64,000 nt of DNA from Ceratotherium simum simum. Lineage: Eukaryota; Chordata; Mammalia; Perissodactyla; Rhinocerotidae. Below the pieces are notes generated by a model. That model had not been told where the DNA came from, did not search any database, and saw only the letters and a list, made by a program, of their open reading frames with translations. Positions 44,899 to 57,740 of this stretch are shown here, in pieces. Position 1 is the first letter of the stretch. Each line of letters opens with the position of its first letter. Made by a program: the position numbers and the translations under genes. The stretch is from positions 20,109,437-20,173,436 of the forward strand of contig NW_004454163.1 in assembly GCF_000283155.1 (NCBI RefSeq), read 5' to 3'.

Positions 44899-45116
44899 CT
44901 GTCAGCTCCCGGGGCACCGCCTCGAGACCCCCGCCAGCGACCCGCGAACCCGCACACACTACTCGGCAGCGTCCGCAGCCGTTGCAAAGGCGCCCACAGC
45001 TACTTCCGCCTCTGGTCGCGCCTCCCGGGCACCGTACTCCTATTGCGCAGGCCCGGTGCGTCGGCTTCAACGACAAACAAGTAGGTCCCCCTCCTAGAGC
45101 CCCGCCTGTCCCTCAG
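44899..45116 (-). promoter_or_regulatory. CXXC1: CXXC1 5' UTR and proximal CpG promoter
   Basis: CpG-rich DNA directly upstream of the start codon exon, without TATA. The exon 1 start lies somewhere here. Confidence 0.7.
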
Positions 45117-45415
45117 GCGCCGCCATCTTGACTACTGATACTGTATGGCATCCGAGTCCATACATTCGCAGGAAACATGGCCGCGCCTATAACGCTGCTT
45201 TCCCAAGGGCGCCGCCACCTTGTCGGTAGAGTCCGTACGGTGACTGCTTGTACGGCCCGGACGTTACAGGCAATATGGCCGCGCCAACTACGCGAATTCT
45301 GCGAGGACGCCGCCATCTTGGAATCTGGTTCCGTAAAATGGCCTAGTCTGTACGGTCAGAGGCAATACATGGCAGCGTCCTAATCGTGGCTTCCTCGATG
45401 GCCCCGCCATCGAGG
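45117..45415. repeat. ~95-bp tandem repeat, 3+ units, with paired YY1-like motifs
   Basis: GCGCCGCCATCTTG recurs at 45117-45130, 45209-45222 (CACCTTG variant), 45307-45320 and a weak copy at 45401-45412, that is every 92-98 bp. Each unit also holds a second motif in the other orientation: ACATGGCCGCG (45175), ATATGGCCGCG (45273), ACATGGCAGCG (45367). GTCCGTACGG and TGTACGG words recur between them. Both motif types fit YY1 (AANATGGCGGC). Confidence 0.8.
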
Positions 45416-45420
45416 TGGTT

Positions 45421-45960
45421 GATTCCGTACGCCGGCAGCTTGCACTGCCCAGTTCACAGGGAAAGCGACCGATCCCGAAATACTATCTCGATCAAGTCGT
45501 ATTCATTCCGCTATTCAATCACTTTTCCCTTCCACATGTATTAATGGGGCGCCAGAAGACTGTGTGCCTTGCGCTGCGAAGGAAACCAGTCCACCTGTTA
45601 GATCTCCGACACCACCTCCCGCCACTCTTTCCCACTCCCCTTGCAGTTGCTCAGCCAGGCCTAGCACGGTTCAGCCTCTGGGCCTTTGCAGGAACACTCT
45701 CATCCCTCAGAATTAGTCCCGAGCGACGAAAGAAGGCCAGACGCGATGGTGGCCTGATCACCTCTGGTGAGAGAAGTGGCCAGAACAAAGCAGATTTTGA
45801 AATCAGGGACAATCGTCTTCACCAACCTCTCCCCTGATCCTGCCACCAGCAGAGTGTAGATTTGTCTTGTTCCTGGTGATGTCCAGTTTGGTTCTCTTGT
45901 TTCATACAAATTCAGTATTCAATATTCTCTCCAATAAAGTTAATTTAAAATTATTTTAAA
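45421..45960 (+). other. CXXC1 upstream flank, possible divergent non-coding transcript
   Basis: Mixed unique sequence with an L2-like patch ('tctgggcctttgcaggaac', about 45,670-45,700) and an AATAAA at 45933-45938. With the CpG island to its left this would suit a short divergent transcript, but no splice or coding evidence supports it. Confidence 0.25.
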
Positions 45961-45999
45961 GAACTTAAATTGTGTACAATAAAAAAAGTCGGGGAGGGG

Positions 46000-46203
46000 A
46001 GAGCCTGGGTGGCTTAGTGGTTAAGTTCCACATGCTCCCCATCAGTGGCCAGGGTTCGGTTCTCAGGCCAGGACATACACCATTTGTCTGTCAGTGCCAT
46101 GCTGGGGCTGCTGCTCACATACAAAAAAAAAAAAGGAGGAAGATTTGCAGCTGCTGTTAGCTCAGGGGGAATCTTCCTCAGCAAAAAAACAAACAAAAAA
46201 AAA
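46000..46203 (+). mobile_element. ERE-type SINE, diverged
   Basis: Head 'gagcctgggtggcttagtgg', body, A-rich tail; AAAAAAAGTC flanks it. Confidence 0.85.
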
Positions 46204-46699
46204 AGTCTGTACAGGTCAGAGAGCTAGATATCTCTGCAGGATAATGATCTAACCTGGGCGACCATGGAGGTCAAATGAGATACATGTTAGCGTTATTTTA
46301 TGTGCACTTATTTTATATGCAACACTTATTTCCTAGATATGGGAATCATGGTCATAGTAAATGTCCACATGTCCATGTTCAAAGTGAGAACGACTGTATT
46401 TATTTTGGGTTGAGGAGAGGATTCTGGGGAGAATGAGATGTTTCACCCGTGGCTAACAGTTTTTCTAGATTTCTTGGTTCTGGACACTGTAGCAACTTAT
46501 TTGTTACTGATGATTTTGCTGCTTGTGGCTTAGGAGGTCCGATTTTTTTTCCTCACCTTTCCTAAACATTTTTCTTTCCCATCCCTTCCACACCATCACA
46601 GACGTCAAGACACATGGGCAGCAACAAAGGTTCTGTGATCTTCTCCTCTTAAAAGGGGTTTTTAATCCAGAAAACAGAGACCTTCAGATCCAGCATGAC

Positions 46700-47285
46700 T
46701 TCTCATTTTTATTTATCAATTAATTTCGAATTAATCTTAATTTGATTGTAATTTATTTTAATTAACATAATTTAATTCTTTAAATTTAGTTTTTCATTTA
46801 ATGTATTAAATTAACTTTAGTATAATCAAATTTTTATGTGTTAGTAAGGTACTTAGATAAATTTATTTTCACATCAATTAATGAATTTTATATAATTCAA
46901 TTTTAATTTAATTAACATTGGGTGTATGAAAATAAGTTTGAGGGAATATAGCTCAAGTTTAACTTAAATTTAATTACTCAAATTTAATTTAACATAATTG
47001 AATTTTGACTTATTAAATGCAATTTGGTTTAAATAATTTAATATTTAATTTATTCAACCTTGATGTCATTGTGTATCTTTTAATTTTAATTTATTATATT
47101 ACATTTTATTTAATATGATTTAGTTTAATTCATTCAATTTAATTTGCCACATTTAAATTTTAATTCAAATTCACTAAACTAAATTTTATAGTCATGTAAT
47201 TAATTAAATTGATTTAACTAAATTTATATTCAATTACTATATTTTGAAATATAATTTATTAAATTAAATATGATTTATTTAATTA
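46700..47285. repeat. AT-rich tract of TTTAATT/AATTTAA words
   Basis: Nearly 600 bp of about 85% A+T, dense in AATTTAAT, TTAATTT and AAATTTA words on both strands, many self-complementary. No strict period. No gene. Confidence 0.75.
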
Positions 47286-47571
47286 GGAAAAAACAATGAG
47301 AAAACATAAATTACCCACATCATGAGTGAAAAAAGAGCCATCAGTACAGATCTTACAGATATTAAAAAGAGACTATTATTCACACATTTGTACTAACCTA
47401 ATACAATTTATTTGACTACTTAGATAAAATAGACAAATTCCTTGAAAAAGGCAGCTTACCAAAACTAACACATGAAGAAATGGAAAATTTGAGTAGCCAT
47501 ATCACTATGAAATTATTTCAATTTCTAATTAAAAACCTTCCCACAAAGAAAACTCGAAGCCCAAATAGTTT

Positions 47572-47780
47572 TTTTTTTAATTTTAGTTATTTTATTTTTT
47601 TCCCCCAAAGCCCTAGTAGATAGTTGTATGTCATAGCTGCACATCCTTCTAGTTGCTGTATGTGGAACACAGCCTCAGCATGGCCGGACAAGCGGTGTGT
47701 CGGTGCGTGCCTGGTATCCGAACACGGGCCACCAGCATCGGAGCGCGCGCACTTAACCGCTAAGCCAGGGGGCCGGCCCC
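47572..47780 (-). mobile_element. ERE-type SINE, reverse, nested in L1
   Basis: Ends 'gggggccggcccc'; target duplication CCAAATAGTTTT on both sides. Confidence 0.93.
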
Positions 47781-47989
47781 CAAATAGTTTTGATAGTAAA
47801 TTCAAATATTTAAGGAGGAAAAAAGAGCAATCCTATGCAAAGTCTTTGAGGAAATAGAGGAGGAAGGAATACTTCCCAATTCATTTTGGGAATCATTTCC
47901 CTGATACCAAAACAGACAAAGACATTACAAGAAAAGAAAATGACAGACCAATATACCCCATGAGCATAGATCCTGCAAAGTTTGAGGAA

Positions 47990-48600
47990 CAGTTTCCAAG
48001 AGACCATCTTTACTTCTGAGGCCACTGCAGAATTTAAGGGTTTAAGTTTAAGTTTAAGAGTAAGGAGATCATACCTACTTCTGACACCAATTGCCAGTTT
48101 GGGGGTCCCCAACTAACTTGCTAGAAGGACTCACTGAAAGCTGTTATACTCACAGTTATCACAGGGAGAGGATACAGATTAAAATCAGCAGTAAGACAGA
48201 GTCCAGGAGGGTTCTAAATTCAGAGCTTCCAGTTATCCTCTCCCAGAGGATTCATGGACAGAGTTAGCTGCTCCCAGTAATGATATGTGACAATATGCAT
48301 GGAGAATTGTCAACCGGGGAAGCTCACCTGAGCCTTGATGTCTAGAGTCTTTATTGGTGTTCCATTACATAGGCACCATTGTCTGCCTGTGTGCCAGAAC
48401 TCAGTTTCTAGCCCCTCAGGAGGTTGAGTTGATACCATGTGACCCAAATCCCTCACCTTAAATCACCTTATTAGACTATCCAGTGACCAAGAGACCTCCA
48501 GGCAAACAAAGATACTCCTGTCGGGTGTGACATTAAAGGGTTTAGAGATTACCTCCCAGAAGCCAGAAGCCGAGGAGGGCAAAGGCCAGGTCTCTCTTTG
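47990..48600 (-). mobile_element. LTR-like insertion in the L1 fragment
   Basis: Contains 'acttgctagaaggactcac', 'aagctgttatactcac' and 'aagctcacctgagccttg', a pattern I associate with old ERVL-type LTRs, and splits the L1. Subfamily and exact ends uncertain. Confidence 0.45.
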
Positions 48601-48760
48601 GACAGGGTTAAATTCTTTACTACACAGACGCAAAAGTCATAACAAAATATTAGCAAATTGAATCCAGCAATTTATAAAAAGGATAATACACCATGAGCAA
48701 GTGTATTTATACCAAGAATAACGATCCCAAGAATGCAAAATTGGTTTAATATTTGCAATA

Positions 48761-50240
48761 TTGCAGGGGACTAGTTATACCATGGAACCCTGATGACCTT
48801 ATATATCTCCACAAAGGCCAAGTAGGCAAAGCTTTATTGCCTTCTAACTGAGCCTTGGTAGAATGCCCTGGATTCCTCCCAAACCAAGGAAGACAAGCAC
48901 AGGGGAGGAAAAGACATCCTGTGGGCAAGGAGCCAAAGGATGAAAAAGGCTCCTCAGCTGTGCTGGCCAACCTCTGCTGCCTGGCCTCCACTGCCCTCCA
49001 GCACTCCTAAAGTTCCCAGCCATAAGGTAACATGATTTCCTGATAGGGTTCCGGCAAAACTCACAGTGAAAAGGAAAAAAAGAGACCATTAAAGAGACCA
49101 TATGGGTGAGGCCTCTGGCCAATTAATCTACTGTTGTTATAACTTCCTCTGCCAAATGTGTAATGAAATTGATGTGTTATATGCTTGTACTATAAATGCT
49201 CATAAACTTCCAGGGCAGATTCTCCCCTTTAGGACAGAGCTACAGGTAGAAAGTGTTATGGGACAAATTCCCCTGCCATTGCCACCAGTGGGTGGGTCAG
49301 GATTTAGTGCGAGTGCTTCTATCCTGATTCCAAAGCTTTCACTAAATAGATAATAACCTGTTGGTTGGCAAGTCAAAGCCTTAGTGTCAGTGACCCAAGG
49401 CATTATCATACCTCTGCCCACAGGAGGCTGATAACCGCCCCCCCACCCCAAATTTAGGGGCCTAATGCTAAGTTTTTTGGATTTATGTGCTCACACTGTT
49501 CACTCTCTCTGGAGTGAAGAAAAGACTGCTATCTCTTTCCCAGATAGGATGTGGCTCACTAGACAGGGCTTGTTGAGTGCAGTTGACCTAACCCTCTGGT
49601 CATCTTGGCTTTAGATGGAAGGGTGGCAGCTACTCTGCTACCGCTGTTAAACCTCACTGTCAGCTACCCAGAATCAAAAGCAGGTGTAGTCTCTGTGCTC
49701 CGTGGGAAGAATTCAAAAGCCATTTTCATAGCCCCAGCCAACACTCCACTTCATGAACCTGTTGTTTTTTTTACTGACTCTTAGGCTATTTGGTCTCCCA
49801 TTTAAGAGTACAGACTGACAGAGTAAGAAACTCTTCTTTGGGGCTGTGAACTACCTGCTGTTGATCAGACCATCTGGTCACTCATGTAGACGCCCATGGT
49901 AAGGGAATATTCTCTGATGAGATCGACTGGAATCAAGCTGCCAATCAAGATGGCACTGCTCAGATCACCACCAGAGACTGCAGTGCATCCACCATCAGGA
50001 ACTGGGCACAAGGTAAAGAACTCTGTGTTTTTGATGCAGGAGCCACAACTGCACGACAGGTTTGTGATTCTTGACAAAAGTTTCCATGTGTCTACAGTGA
50101 AGGAGACCACATTACATGGAACATTGGCCCCACCTGATCCTGACAGATTGACTACATAGAACTCTTGACTCCACTTTTGGGGAAACCTACAGTAATTCAC
50201 CACTCTTGACATTTTCTCAGGTTACAGTGTTATTCAGGTC
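48761..50240. other. Unassigned stretch, possibly old retroelement internal sequence
   Basis: No gene. Short open frames on both strands are broken. Some phrases are suggestive of decayed retroviral coding DNA, but I could not support a family. Confidence 0.3.
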
Positions 50241-51720
50241 TACTCAGCCAACTCTGGCCATACCATTTTGGCTCTTGGAACTAATTGGAATCCTAATGCG
50301 TTGGTGGGAGTATAAAGTGGTGCAGCTGCTTTGGAAACGAGTTTGGCAGTAAAGCTGCCATTTGACCCGGCAATTCCACTCCTAGACATATACCCAAGAT
50401 AAATTAAAAACATACGTCCCCACAAAAACTTGTACATCAGTGTTTATAGCAGCAAATAACCAAAAAAGTGGAAACAATCCAAATGTCCATCGACTGACAA
50501 ATGGAAGAACAAAATGTGTTATATCCATACAATGTAATGTTATTCCACCGTAAAAAAAATGAAGTACTCATACATGCTAAACATGCATGAATTGAAAACA
50601 TTATGCTAAACAAAAGAAGCAGACAGAAAAGGCCATATATTATATGATTCCATTTATATGACATGTCCAGAATAGGCAAATCTCTAGAAACAGAAAGTAG
50701 ATATCTTTGTCTTGTTCCTGATCTTGAGGGAAAATATTCAATCTTTTACTATTAAATATGTTGTTAGCTGTTGGTTTCTGTTGATGCTCTTTATCAGGTT
50801 CAGGAATCTCCCTTCTATTCTTAGTGTGTTGAGTAATTTTCTTTTTATCATGAAAGGCTGTAGGATTTTGTCAAATGCTTTTCTCTGTCATTTGAGATCA
50901 CATGGATTTTGTCCTTTATTCTATAAATATTCTATAAATATCCTTTATTCTATCAATATTTACAAAGATTGATTTTTGTATGTTAAACCATACTTGCTTT
51001 CCTGGGATAAATCCCACTTGGTCATTGTGTATAATCTTTTTTATATGTTGTTGGATTTGATTTGCTAACAATGTATTGAGAATATTGGTTTTTATATTCA
51101 TAAGGAATCTTGGTCTGTAGCTTTATTTTCTTGTGATATCTTTGTCTAGTTTTGGTATCAGGGTAATAATAGCCTCATAGCATGAGTTGGGAAGTGTTAC
51201 CTCTTTTTCTACTTTTTGGAAGAGTTTGTAAAGAATTGGTATTAATTATTCATTATAGAATTCACCAGTGGAGCCATTTGGGATGGACTTTTTTTCGTGG
51301 GAAGTTTTTAAGTTACTAATTCAATCTGTTTGCTTGTCATAGGTATATTCAGATTTTCTATTTCTTCTATAGTCATTTTTTTGTAGTTTGTGTTGTTCTA
51401 GGAATTTGTCCATTTCATCTAAGTTACTTAATTTATTGGCATACAATGATTTATAGTATTTTTTAAAATAATTCTTTTTTTATTTCTGTAAAGTTGGTAG
51501 TAATGTCCCTTCTCTCGTTTCCGATTTTAGTAATTTGAGCCTCCTTTTTTCCTGGTCATTCTAGCTAAAATTTGTCAGTTTTGCTGATCCTTTCAAAAAG
51601 GTAATTCTTTGTTTCATTGTTTTTCTCATCTCTATTTCATTAATTTCCACTTTAATCTTTATTATCCTTCCTTCTGATTGCTTTGGTTTTAATTTGCTTT
51701 CCTCTTTCTATTTATTTTCA
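50240..51720. mobile_element. Two L1 pieces in opposite orientation
   Basis: 50,240-50,705 is a plus-strand L1 3' end ('catacaatgtaatgttattcc'-like). 50,705-51,720 is minus-strand ORF2 ('gataaatcccacttgg', 'tttggtatcagggtaat'). Confidence 0.75.
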
Positions 51721-52699
51721 GTTGGAAAGCTAGGTTATTGATTTGAGTGGAATGGACTCCTAAGAGAGAAACTAGATAAGTGAACAATCAAACCTCAGCT
51801 TCCAGTAAAGTACACAATAAGATAGGTAGTAACGTGGCAATTTCAAGAAGCATACCTCCAATTTGACAGAACGCTCAACCTCATGGTTGGGGAAGGGGAT
51901 AAAAGGTCCCAACTGGCTCTAAGAGGCCCGAAGCACATTATGAACCCTCCTGACTCTTCTTTGACCCTCCTATGCCCACCTCTGGGAAACTGGGCTACTA
52001 TCGATTGGCATCAGTGGCAAATAAGAGCGGAGTGTGGGTGGAAGACTCGAATGTGGTGCTTCTTTTACCACTGGCCTGTGCTTGTTGAATCTGGGCAGTT
52101 GTGGATATTGTTGACAATGATCATGTGTACGAAAGCTCTGATCTTATCACTGACAATAAATACCATCAATTGTTTTATTTGAAGTGACCATCTCACTTGA
52201 TTCCTTTTTGAGAAAACGTCTGCCAAGTAACCAAATCTGAGTAACTATAGTTTGTCAGTTGTTCTTTCAGATAAAATGGTGTTCCAGGAAAAAAGTGGCA
52301 AGTTTAGCTCCCAATTCAAAGAATCATAGAAGTACTTTTCCTCAGGACAACCCTTGTACTTTGGTAGGTAGTAGTGTTTCACGCTTCTCATTTCATCACA
52401 CATAATATTAAAATTATAGATATCTATTCAAGGTTTGAGATTTAATAAAATTAATAATTTTTATTGCTTCATCGAAGATATTCTTAAGTGAGACTGGATT
52501 TTTTTGTGTTTGATTGCGTGTGGTGAGCGATATGACAAATGCTAGTATAGTTTAGAGCAACAGCCTAGATTTGTGCTAAGATGCCTGCAGTTTTACCAAC
52601 CATTGCTTTTACCCCTTGGTGCAAAAGTGGTGAGAAAGGGAAAAAAAGTCCTAATATTATTATGAAAAGGCTTGCTCTTGTAACCCACCTGGAAGCATC
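51721..52699. other. Unassigned intergenic sequence
   Basis: I see no gene, repeat family or structured element. Confidence 0.4.
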
Positions 52700-53473
52700 T
52701 CAGGTATCCCCAGGGGTTCACAGACAACACTTTGAGAACTGATTTTCTATACCACAAATGTTAGTTTTATCAAATACCGTTGGATATTGTTGATTGATTG
52801 ACATGGATTAATCTTGTTGTCCTAACTAAATTGGAACTTCTTTGAACTCAGGGATACAAGCTTTTACTTTTTAAGTATGCAGCACACTATCTACCTGGCA
52901 CCCCATAGATAAATGTTGGTTAATTGATACATAATCAGTCTCACTAAGATCTTAAAAATAAACAGCAGTTACCTGTCTTTCTTAGATGACTCAGGAAGAT
53001 AACAGAATGGAAAGTTGCTGTATAATAACAAAAAAAGTTATAACATGGGAAGAGAAATGATCTGTTTGGAATATAATAGTGAAATCCTTTCAGAAGTGGC
53101 AAAGTAACTTTCCGAGGTCTTTCTAATCTAGATTTTTACTGTAGCAAACCATTCTAACTTAGTAAAGCCCTAAAACTTATGAAGAAAAGAAAGTATGATT
53201 TGTGATATTTTCCCTTTACTTTTTTCCTAATTATAATACTAATGTACTGCAGAAAATCTAGGAACGTATGAAACAAAAATTGCCAATAATCCTACTATTA
53301 AAGATAAGCATTGTTAACATGTTAATGTATTTACATATATACATATATGTACATAAACATTTTAAAAAATATATTTGGGATTAGATTGCATTTCTACCAC
53401 TGTATTTTGGTGTTTTGAGCTAAAATTTGGGGGGGAATGCTTTTCTATGTCCTTAAATATTTTTAAGAGTAAT

Positions 53474-53770
53474 TCTTTTTTTTTTTTTTGTGAGGAAGAT
53501 CAGTCCTGAGCTAACATCTGTGCTAATCCTCCTCTTTTTGCTGAGGAAGACCGGCTCTGAGCTAACATTTATTGCCAATCCTCCTCCTTTTTTTTCCCCA
53601 AAGCCCCAGTAGATAGTTGTATGACATAGTTGCACATCCTTCTACTTGCTGTGTGGGACGTGGCCTCAGCATGGCCGGAGAAGTGGTGTGTCGGTGTGCG
53701 CCTGGGATCCGAACCCAGGTCACCAGTAGTGGAGCGCACGCACTTAACCACTAAGCCATGGGGCCAGCCC
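53474..53770 (-). mobile_element. ERE-type SINE, reverse
   Basis: Ends 'catggggccagccc'; flanked by AGAGTAATTCTT / AAGAATAATTCTT. Confidence 0.93.
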
Positions 53771-54349
53771 AAGAATAATTCTTAAACTAATATCAAAATT
53801 TTAAAAACATCCCTGAAAGCAAGGATTATTATCCACACTTTACAGTGAAAGCAATTGAGACTCAGGGAGTCTAAGTCCCTTGCCAGGACACACAGCCAGT
53901 AATACCGAATCTGATATTATTAAAAATTCTTCCTACTGTGAGTGCTGGTCAGTGGGTTGAAATCAGGGCATAGACTGAGGGAACCCTAGGATGACAGAAG
54001 CTAGATGAAAAGGCTGATGGAACAGCCACAGGATGGAGCAGGTTTTGAAAGTTGAGGATCACAGTGGATCCGAGTCAGGGAATGGATTAGAAGTCCATGT
54101 TTTCAGACTCCAGGAATCAGGGTCTTAGGCGAACAAGCAATACGGAATGAAGAGCCAAGTATGGGACCTCAGCACAGGAGCCTACAGCCGAACCACTGCC
54201 ATCCACCTCAAGGACTCAACCCTCTGCCCCTACATGGGGAGATGCAGATCATGGCTCAGGTCCAGGGACAGGTGGAATGAGGAGTGTCCCCAGGTGGGAA
54301 TGGAGTTGGCCTCCTGGAAGCCAGGAAGGGCATCACGGGCTAAATGTGT

Positions 54350-55630
54350 TTTTTAGTTCATTTATTTTAATTTCCATACAATAAAATTCACCCCTTTTAC
54401 GGTACAGTTTCATGAATTTTGAAAAATGCATACAGTCATATAACAACCACCACAATCAAGATACAGAACTCTCTCATCATCTCAAAAAATCCTCCAATGC
54501 TACCCCATTGTACTCAAGCACTCCCCCTATCCTTAGCACCTGGAAACCACCGATCTGTTTTCTGTTCCTGTAATTTTGCCTTTTCCAAAATGTCACATAA
54601 AAGGAATCCTTTACACAGGCCTCTTTCACTTGGATTAATACTTTTGAAATTCATCCAGGTTGTTGCATGTATCGATAATTCCTTCTTTTTAATTATGGTA
54701 GTATTCTTTGTATGGCTGTACCATATTTTACCTGTCTATTGAAGGGCATTTAGGTTGTTTTCAGTTTTTGGTGGTTATGAATATAGCTGCTATGAATATT
54801 TGCTTACAATTTTTTTTGTGTGTGAACATAAATTTTCATTTTTCTTGAATAAATACCAAAGTGGGATTGCAGGGTCATGTGGTAAGTGTACGTTTAACTT
54901 TTTTAAACTACCGAACTTTTCCAAAATGGCTGTACCAGTTTCACCAGCAATGTATTTTATCTCATTGTGCTTTAAAAAACAACTTTATTGAGATATAATT
55001 CACATATCTCATAAAATTCACCCTTTTAAAGTGTACTATCCAATGGTTTTTAGTATATTCACAGAGTTGTGCATCAATTATCACAATCAATTTAGAACAT
55101 TTTCATTACCTCAGAAAAGAAATTCTGTACCCATTAGCAGCCACTCCTCATTTTCTCTCAACCTCCTCAGCCCTAGGCCATCACAAATCTACTTTTTGTT
55201 TCTGTAGATTTACTTAGACTGGACATTTCATATTAACGGAAACATACAACATGTAGTCTTTTGTGACTGGCTCTCTCTGTCTCAGCATAATTTCAAGGTT
55301 CATTCATGTGGTAGCATGTATTATTACTTCATTCCTTTTTATGGCCAAATAATATTCCCTTGTTTGGATATACCATATTTTATTTATCTCTTCATTCATT
55401 GGTGGACATTTGGGTTGTTTCCACTTTTTCTGGCAATTATAAATAATACTGCTATGAACATTTGTGTACAAGTTTTTGCATGGAAATATATTTTCACTAC
55501 TCTTAGATATAGTCCTAGGAAAGGAATTGCTGGATCATATGGTAATTCTATGTTTAATCATTTGATGAACGGCAAGGCTGTTTTCCAAAGTGGCTCCATC
55601 ATTTTACATTCCCACCAGTAATGCATGGGG
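54350..55630 (-). mobile_element. Two tandem antisense L1 3' ends
   Basis: 54,350-54,965 and 54,966-55,630 each run through 'ttgttgcatgtat' or 'gtggtagcatgtatt' and 'cattcccaccagtaatgc'-type phrases, the complement of L1 3' ends. Non-coding. Confidence 0.7.
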
Positions 55631-56690
55631 TAATTGTGATCACGAGTCTTCCCTTGTGCTACACACATTGCAGGGGCTAAATCAATATCTCTGTAATTAC
55701 ATAGCGCACATGGAGAGGTTTCTGAAATACTGTACCAGCTAGGCAGAAACAAAGGAATTCGGGTGCTTATACCAACAGTTTGCAGGGCTATGTAGAACCT
55801 ATCAACATTCTTTGGTGAGCAGCATTCCCTTGGTCTCCTCCACAATGACAGTCCATCCAGTCATCTATCCTTCCTCCAATTTGCAGGTCTGCTGGGTCAG
55901 TGCAGTCAAGCAGCTCTCAAGGTTGACTGACCACATAAAACAGAAGGCTGAGAGACATAGGAATGACACCCACAGCTACATCACATTCCACAGACCACGC
56001 TCCAAGAGATGTAGAACTAGTTCCATATCTCAGGCTCAGAGCCCAGATCTCCTGTCTCCCAGCCCTGTGTCTCTCCTGGGACATACACACCCTATCACAA
56101 GGGAACAGCCCTCCTGGGTTCTTGGCGACTGAAGGGCCTTCAAGACCCCAGATGATTTTCCAGAGACATAATTTATACATTGAGCTGACTCGTGTAGGAT
56201 ACTTCGTGGAGGTAGGGCAGGTGGTGAGCTCATCTGTCAGATCTCCTTACTATATACCAGAGCGCGCTCCCCTCTTACCCAGAGCCCTGACTGCGGTCCA
56301 GTTGGGCTGGATCAGGCCTGGGCGCGGGGAAAGCCGGAGAAATCTCAGTGTCTTGCACACTCCCCCAACTCCTGCCTTTTATCCTGATCACCACGTTGGA
56401 AGTGGGGCCCTTTACCTTCCGCTCCACAACGTAAAACCATTGGCCTTATATTTTTGCTCCCGGCGCTCAGAGGGGATATCCTGAGGTGAGAGACCGGAAG
56501 TGGGCTCTGTCACCATGGGAACCGAAGACGCCAGGACTCGCGACTTCCCATTGGGGTTGAATTGCTGAGTCTGCGCAGTCCTCGCCTTGCCATTGGTCAC
56601 GCCCCCCGTCTCCGTAGCTCGCTCGCTCTCGGGTTCAGATGGAAACGTGGAAACTCTCAGGAAATCGATTACGGTGAATACCATAACTTC

Positions 56691-57740
56691 TTTTCCCATG
56701 AGAAACTTACCAGGTAGCTGGAAAGATGATATAGAATCAAAAGATTTCAGTAAATTTTAAAAGTACCATCAATAACAGAGGAATGCAAATTTCAGAAAAA
56801 TCTGACCTAGTCGGAAGGGATCAAGGAAGATTGCCTGCAGAAGGAATTATTGAGGTAAATTTTGAAAGATGATTCGGAATTATTCAGAGAGGATAAAAAG
56901 GGTTTGTGGGCTTAAGGGTATTCTGTACAGAAGAACATCATGAACAAAACCGTAGAGGTGACAGACAGCATGCATGTACTGGCAGGGTGGGGTTGGGAGG
57001 CACGCAGACGCGGCGATCAGCACAAACAGCTGTTCCTGTGGGTTCAATTGCCAGGCAAGAGGGGCTAGTTGCTGAGGCTGGTGAGGTAGGCAGGAGGCAG
57101 GACAACGGTGGCCTTGTATGTCATGCCAAGGAACCTGGGCTTTCCTTTGAAGATGATAGGGAGCCATGAAAGCACTTTTGTCAGGGAAGCATGAGTCCTG
57201 CCACAATCACCCTGCCCATCCTTGACCATCTTGTCTCAAGCCATTCCTGATCTAGTGCCCCTCCTGTCAGCTGCACTCCAATTTTGACCCTATTTTTCTA
57301 AGTAATAACAAATCTGAGTGTGATGGTTCATGAGAGGATGTTGTTGTCGGTTCCAAATCTGTCTTGAACATCTGTGGGGCAGGCCAGATGGAAAGGCAGG
57401 ACCAGGAGCTGTGCAAGGCCAGAAGAGCACAATAGATGGTGGGCCATATTCCATTCTGTAGGATAAATCGCTTAGCAATGGAATGTACAGGTATAGTAGA
57501 TACTGTATTGCACCGTCCTCATCCCACTGAGGGACATATTCCCCCAGCTGCAGGTAGAGTTGCTAGGAAATTCACCAGGAGGCTTTATTGAGACCCAAAG
57601 CAGACACCAGAAAAAATGTTAATAGAAAATTCCCAAAGCAAAAGGATTAAAGTCAAGGACATTTAGCTGTATTGAATGATTTATCTATTGGCTAATTAAT
57701 TAATCAGAGCCAGAAGAAGGTTTATTTAAAAAAAATCCTG
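56691..57740. other. Unassigned intergenic sequence
   Basis: No gene. 57,180-57,550 has the look of old interspersed repeat but I cannot name it. Confidence 0.4.

Larger units (their letters stand above)
47290..48760 (+). mobile_element. L1 ORF2 fragments, interrupted
   Basis: 47,290-47,570, 47,782-47,990 and 48,600-48,760 read as parts of L1 ORF2 in plus orientation ('gacagaccaatatacccc', 'aatattagcaaattgaatcc'), broken by an ERE and by LTR-like DNA. Non-coding. Confidence 0.7.
52700..56690 (-). repeat. Third, partial copy of the CFAP53 5' region (copy C)
   Basis: Colinear blocks by eye: 52,740-53,040 with 5,800-6,110; 53,150-53,330 with 6,740-6,930; 53,820-53,920 with 7,790-7,910; 53,960-54,170 with 12,190-12,400; 55,650-56,640 with 22,640-23,640. 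Exons 2-4 are missing. The exon-1 copy at 56,385-56,440 has ATA in place of the start ATG. CpG-rich promoter sequence persists at 56,460-56,640 with GTCACCATGGGAAC at 56,507-56,520. Two antisense L1 pieces replace the middle. Confidence 0.75.

Noticed and set aside
45177..45383. 68-codon frame across the CXXC1 upstream array
   Set aside because: Its start is a YY1-like ATGGCCGCG motif and the frame follows the tandem repeat; no homology.
56385..56440. Possible second CFAP53 start exon in copy C (and at 29,190 and 60,545)
   Set aside because: Start codon lost in all three and no downstream exon 2 copy; relics only.
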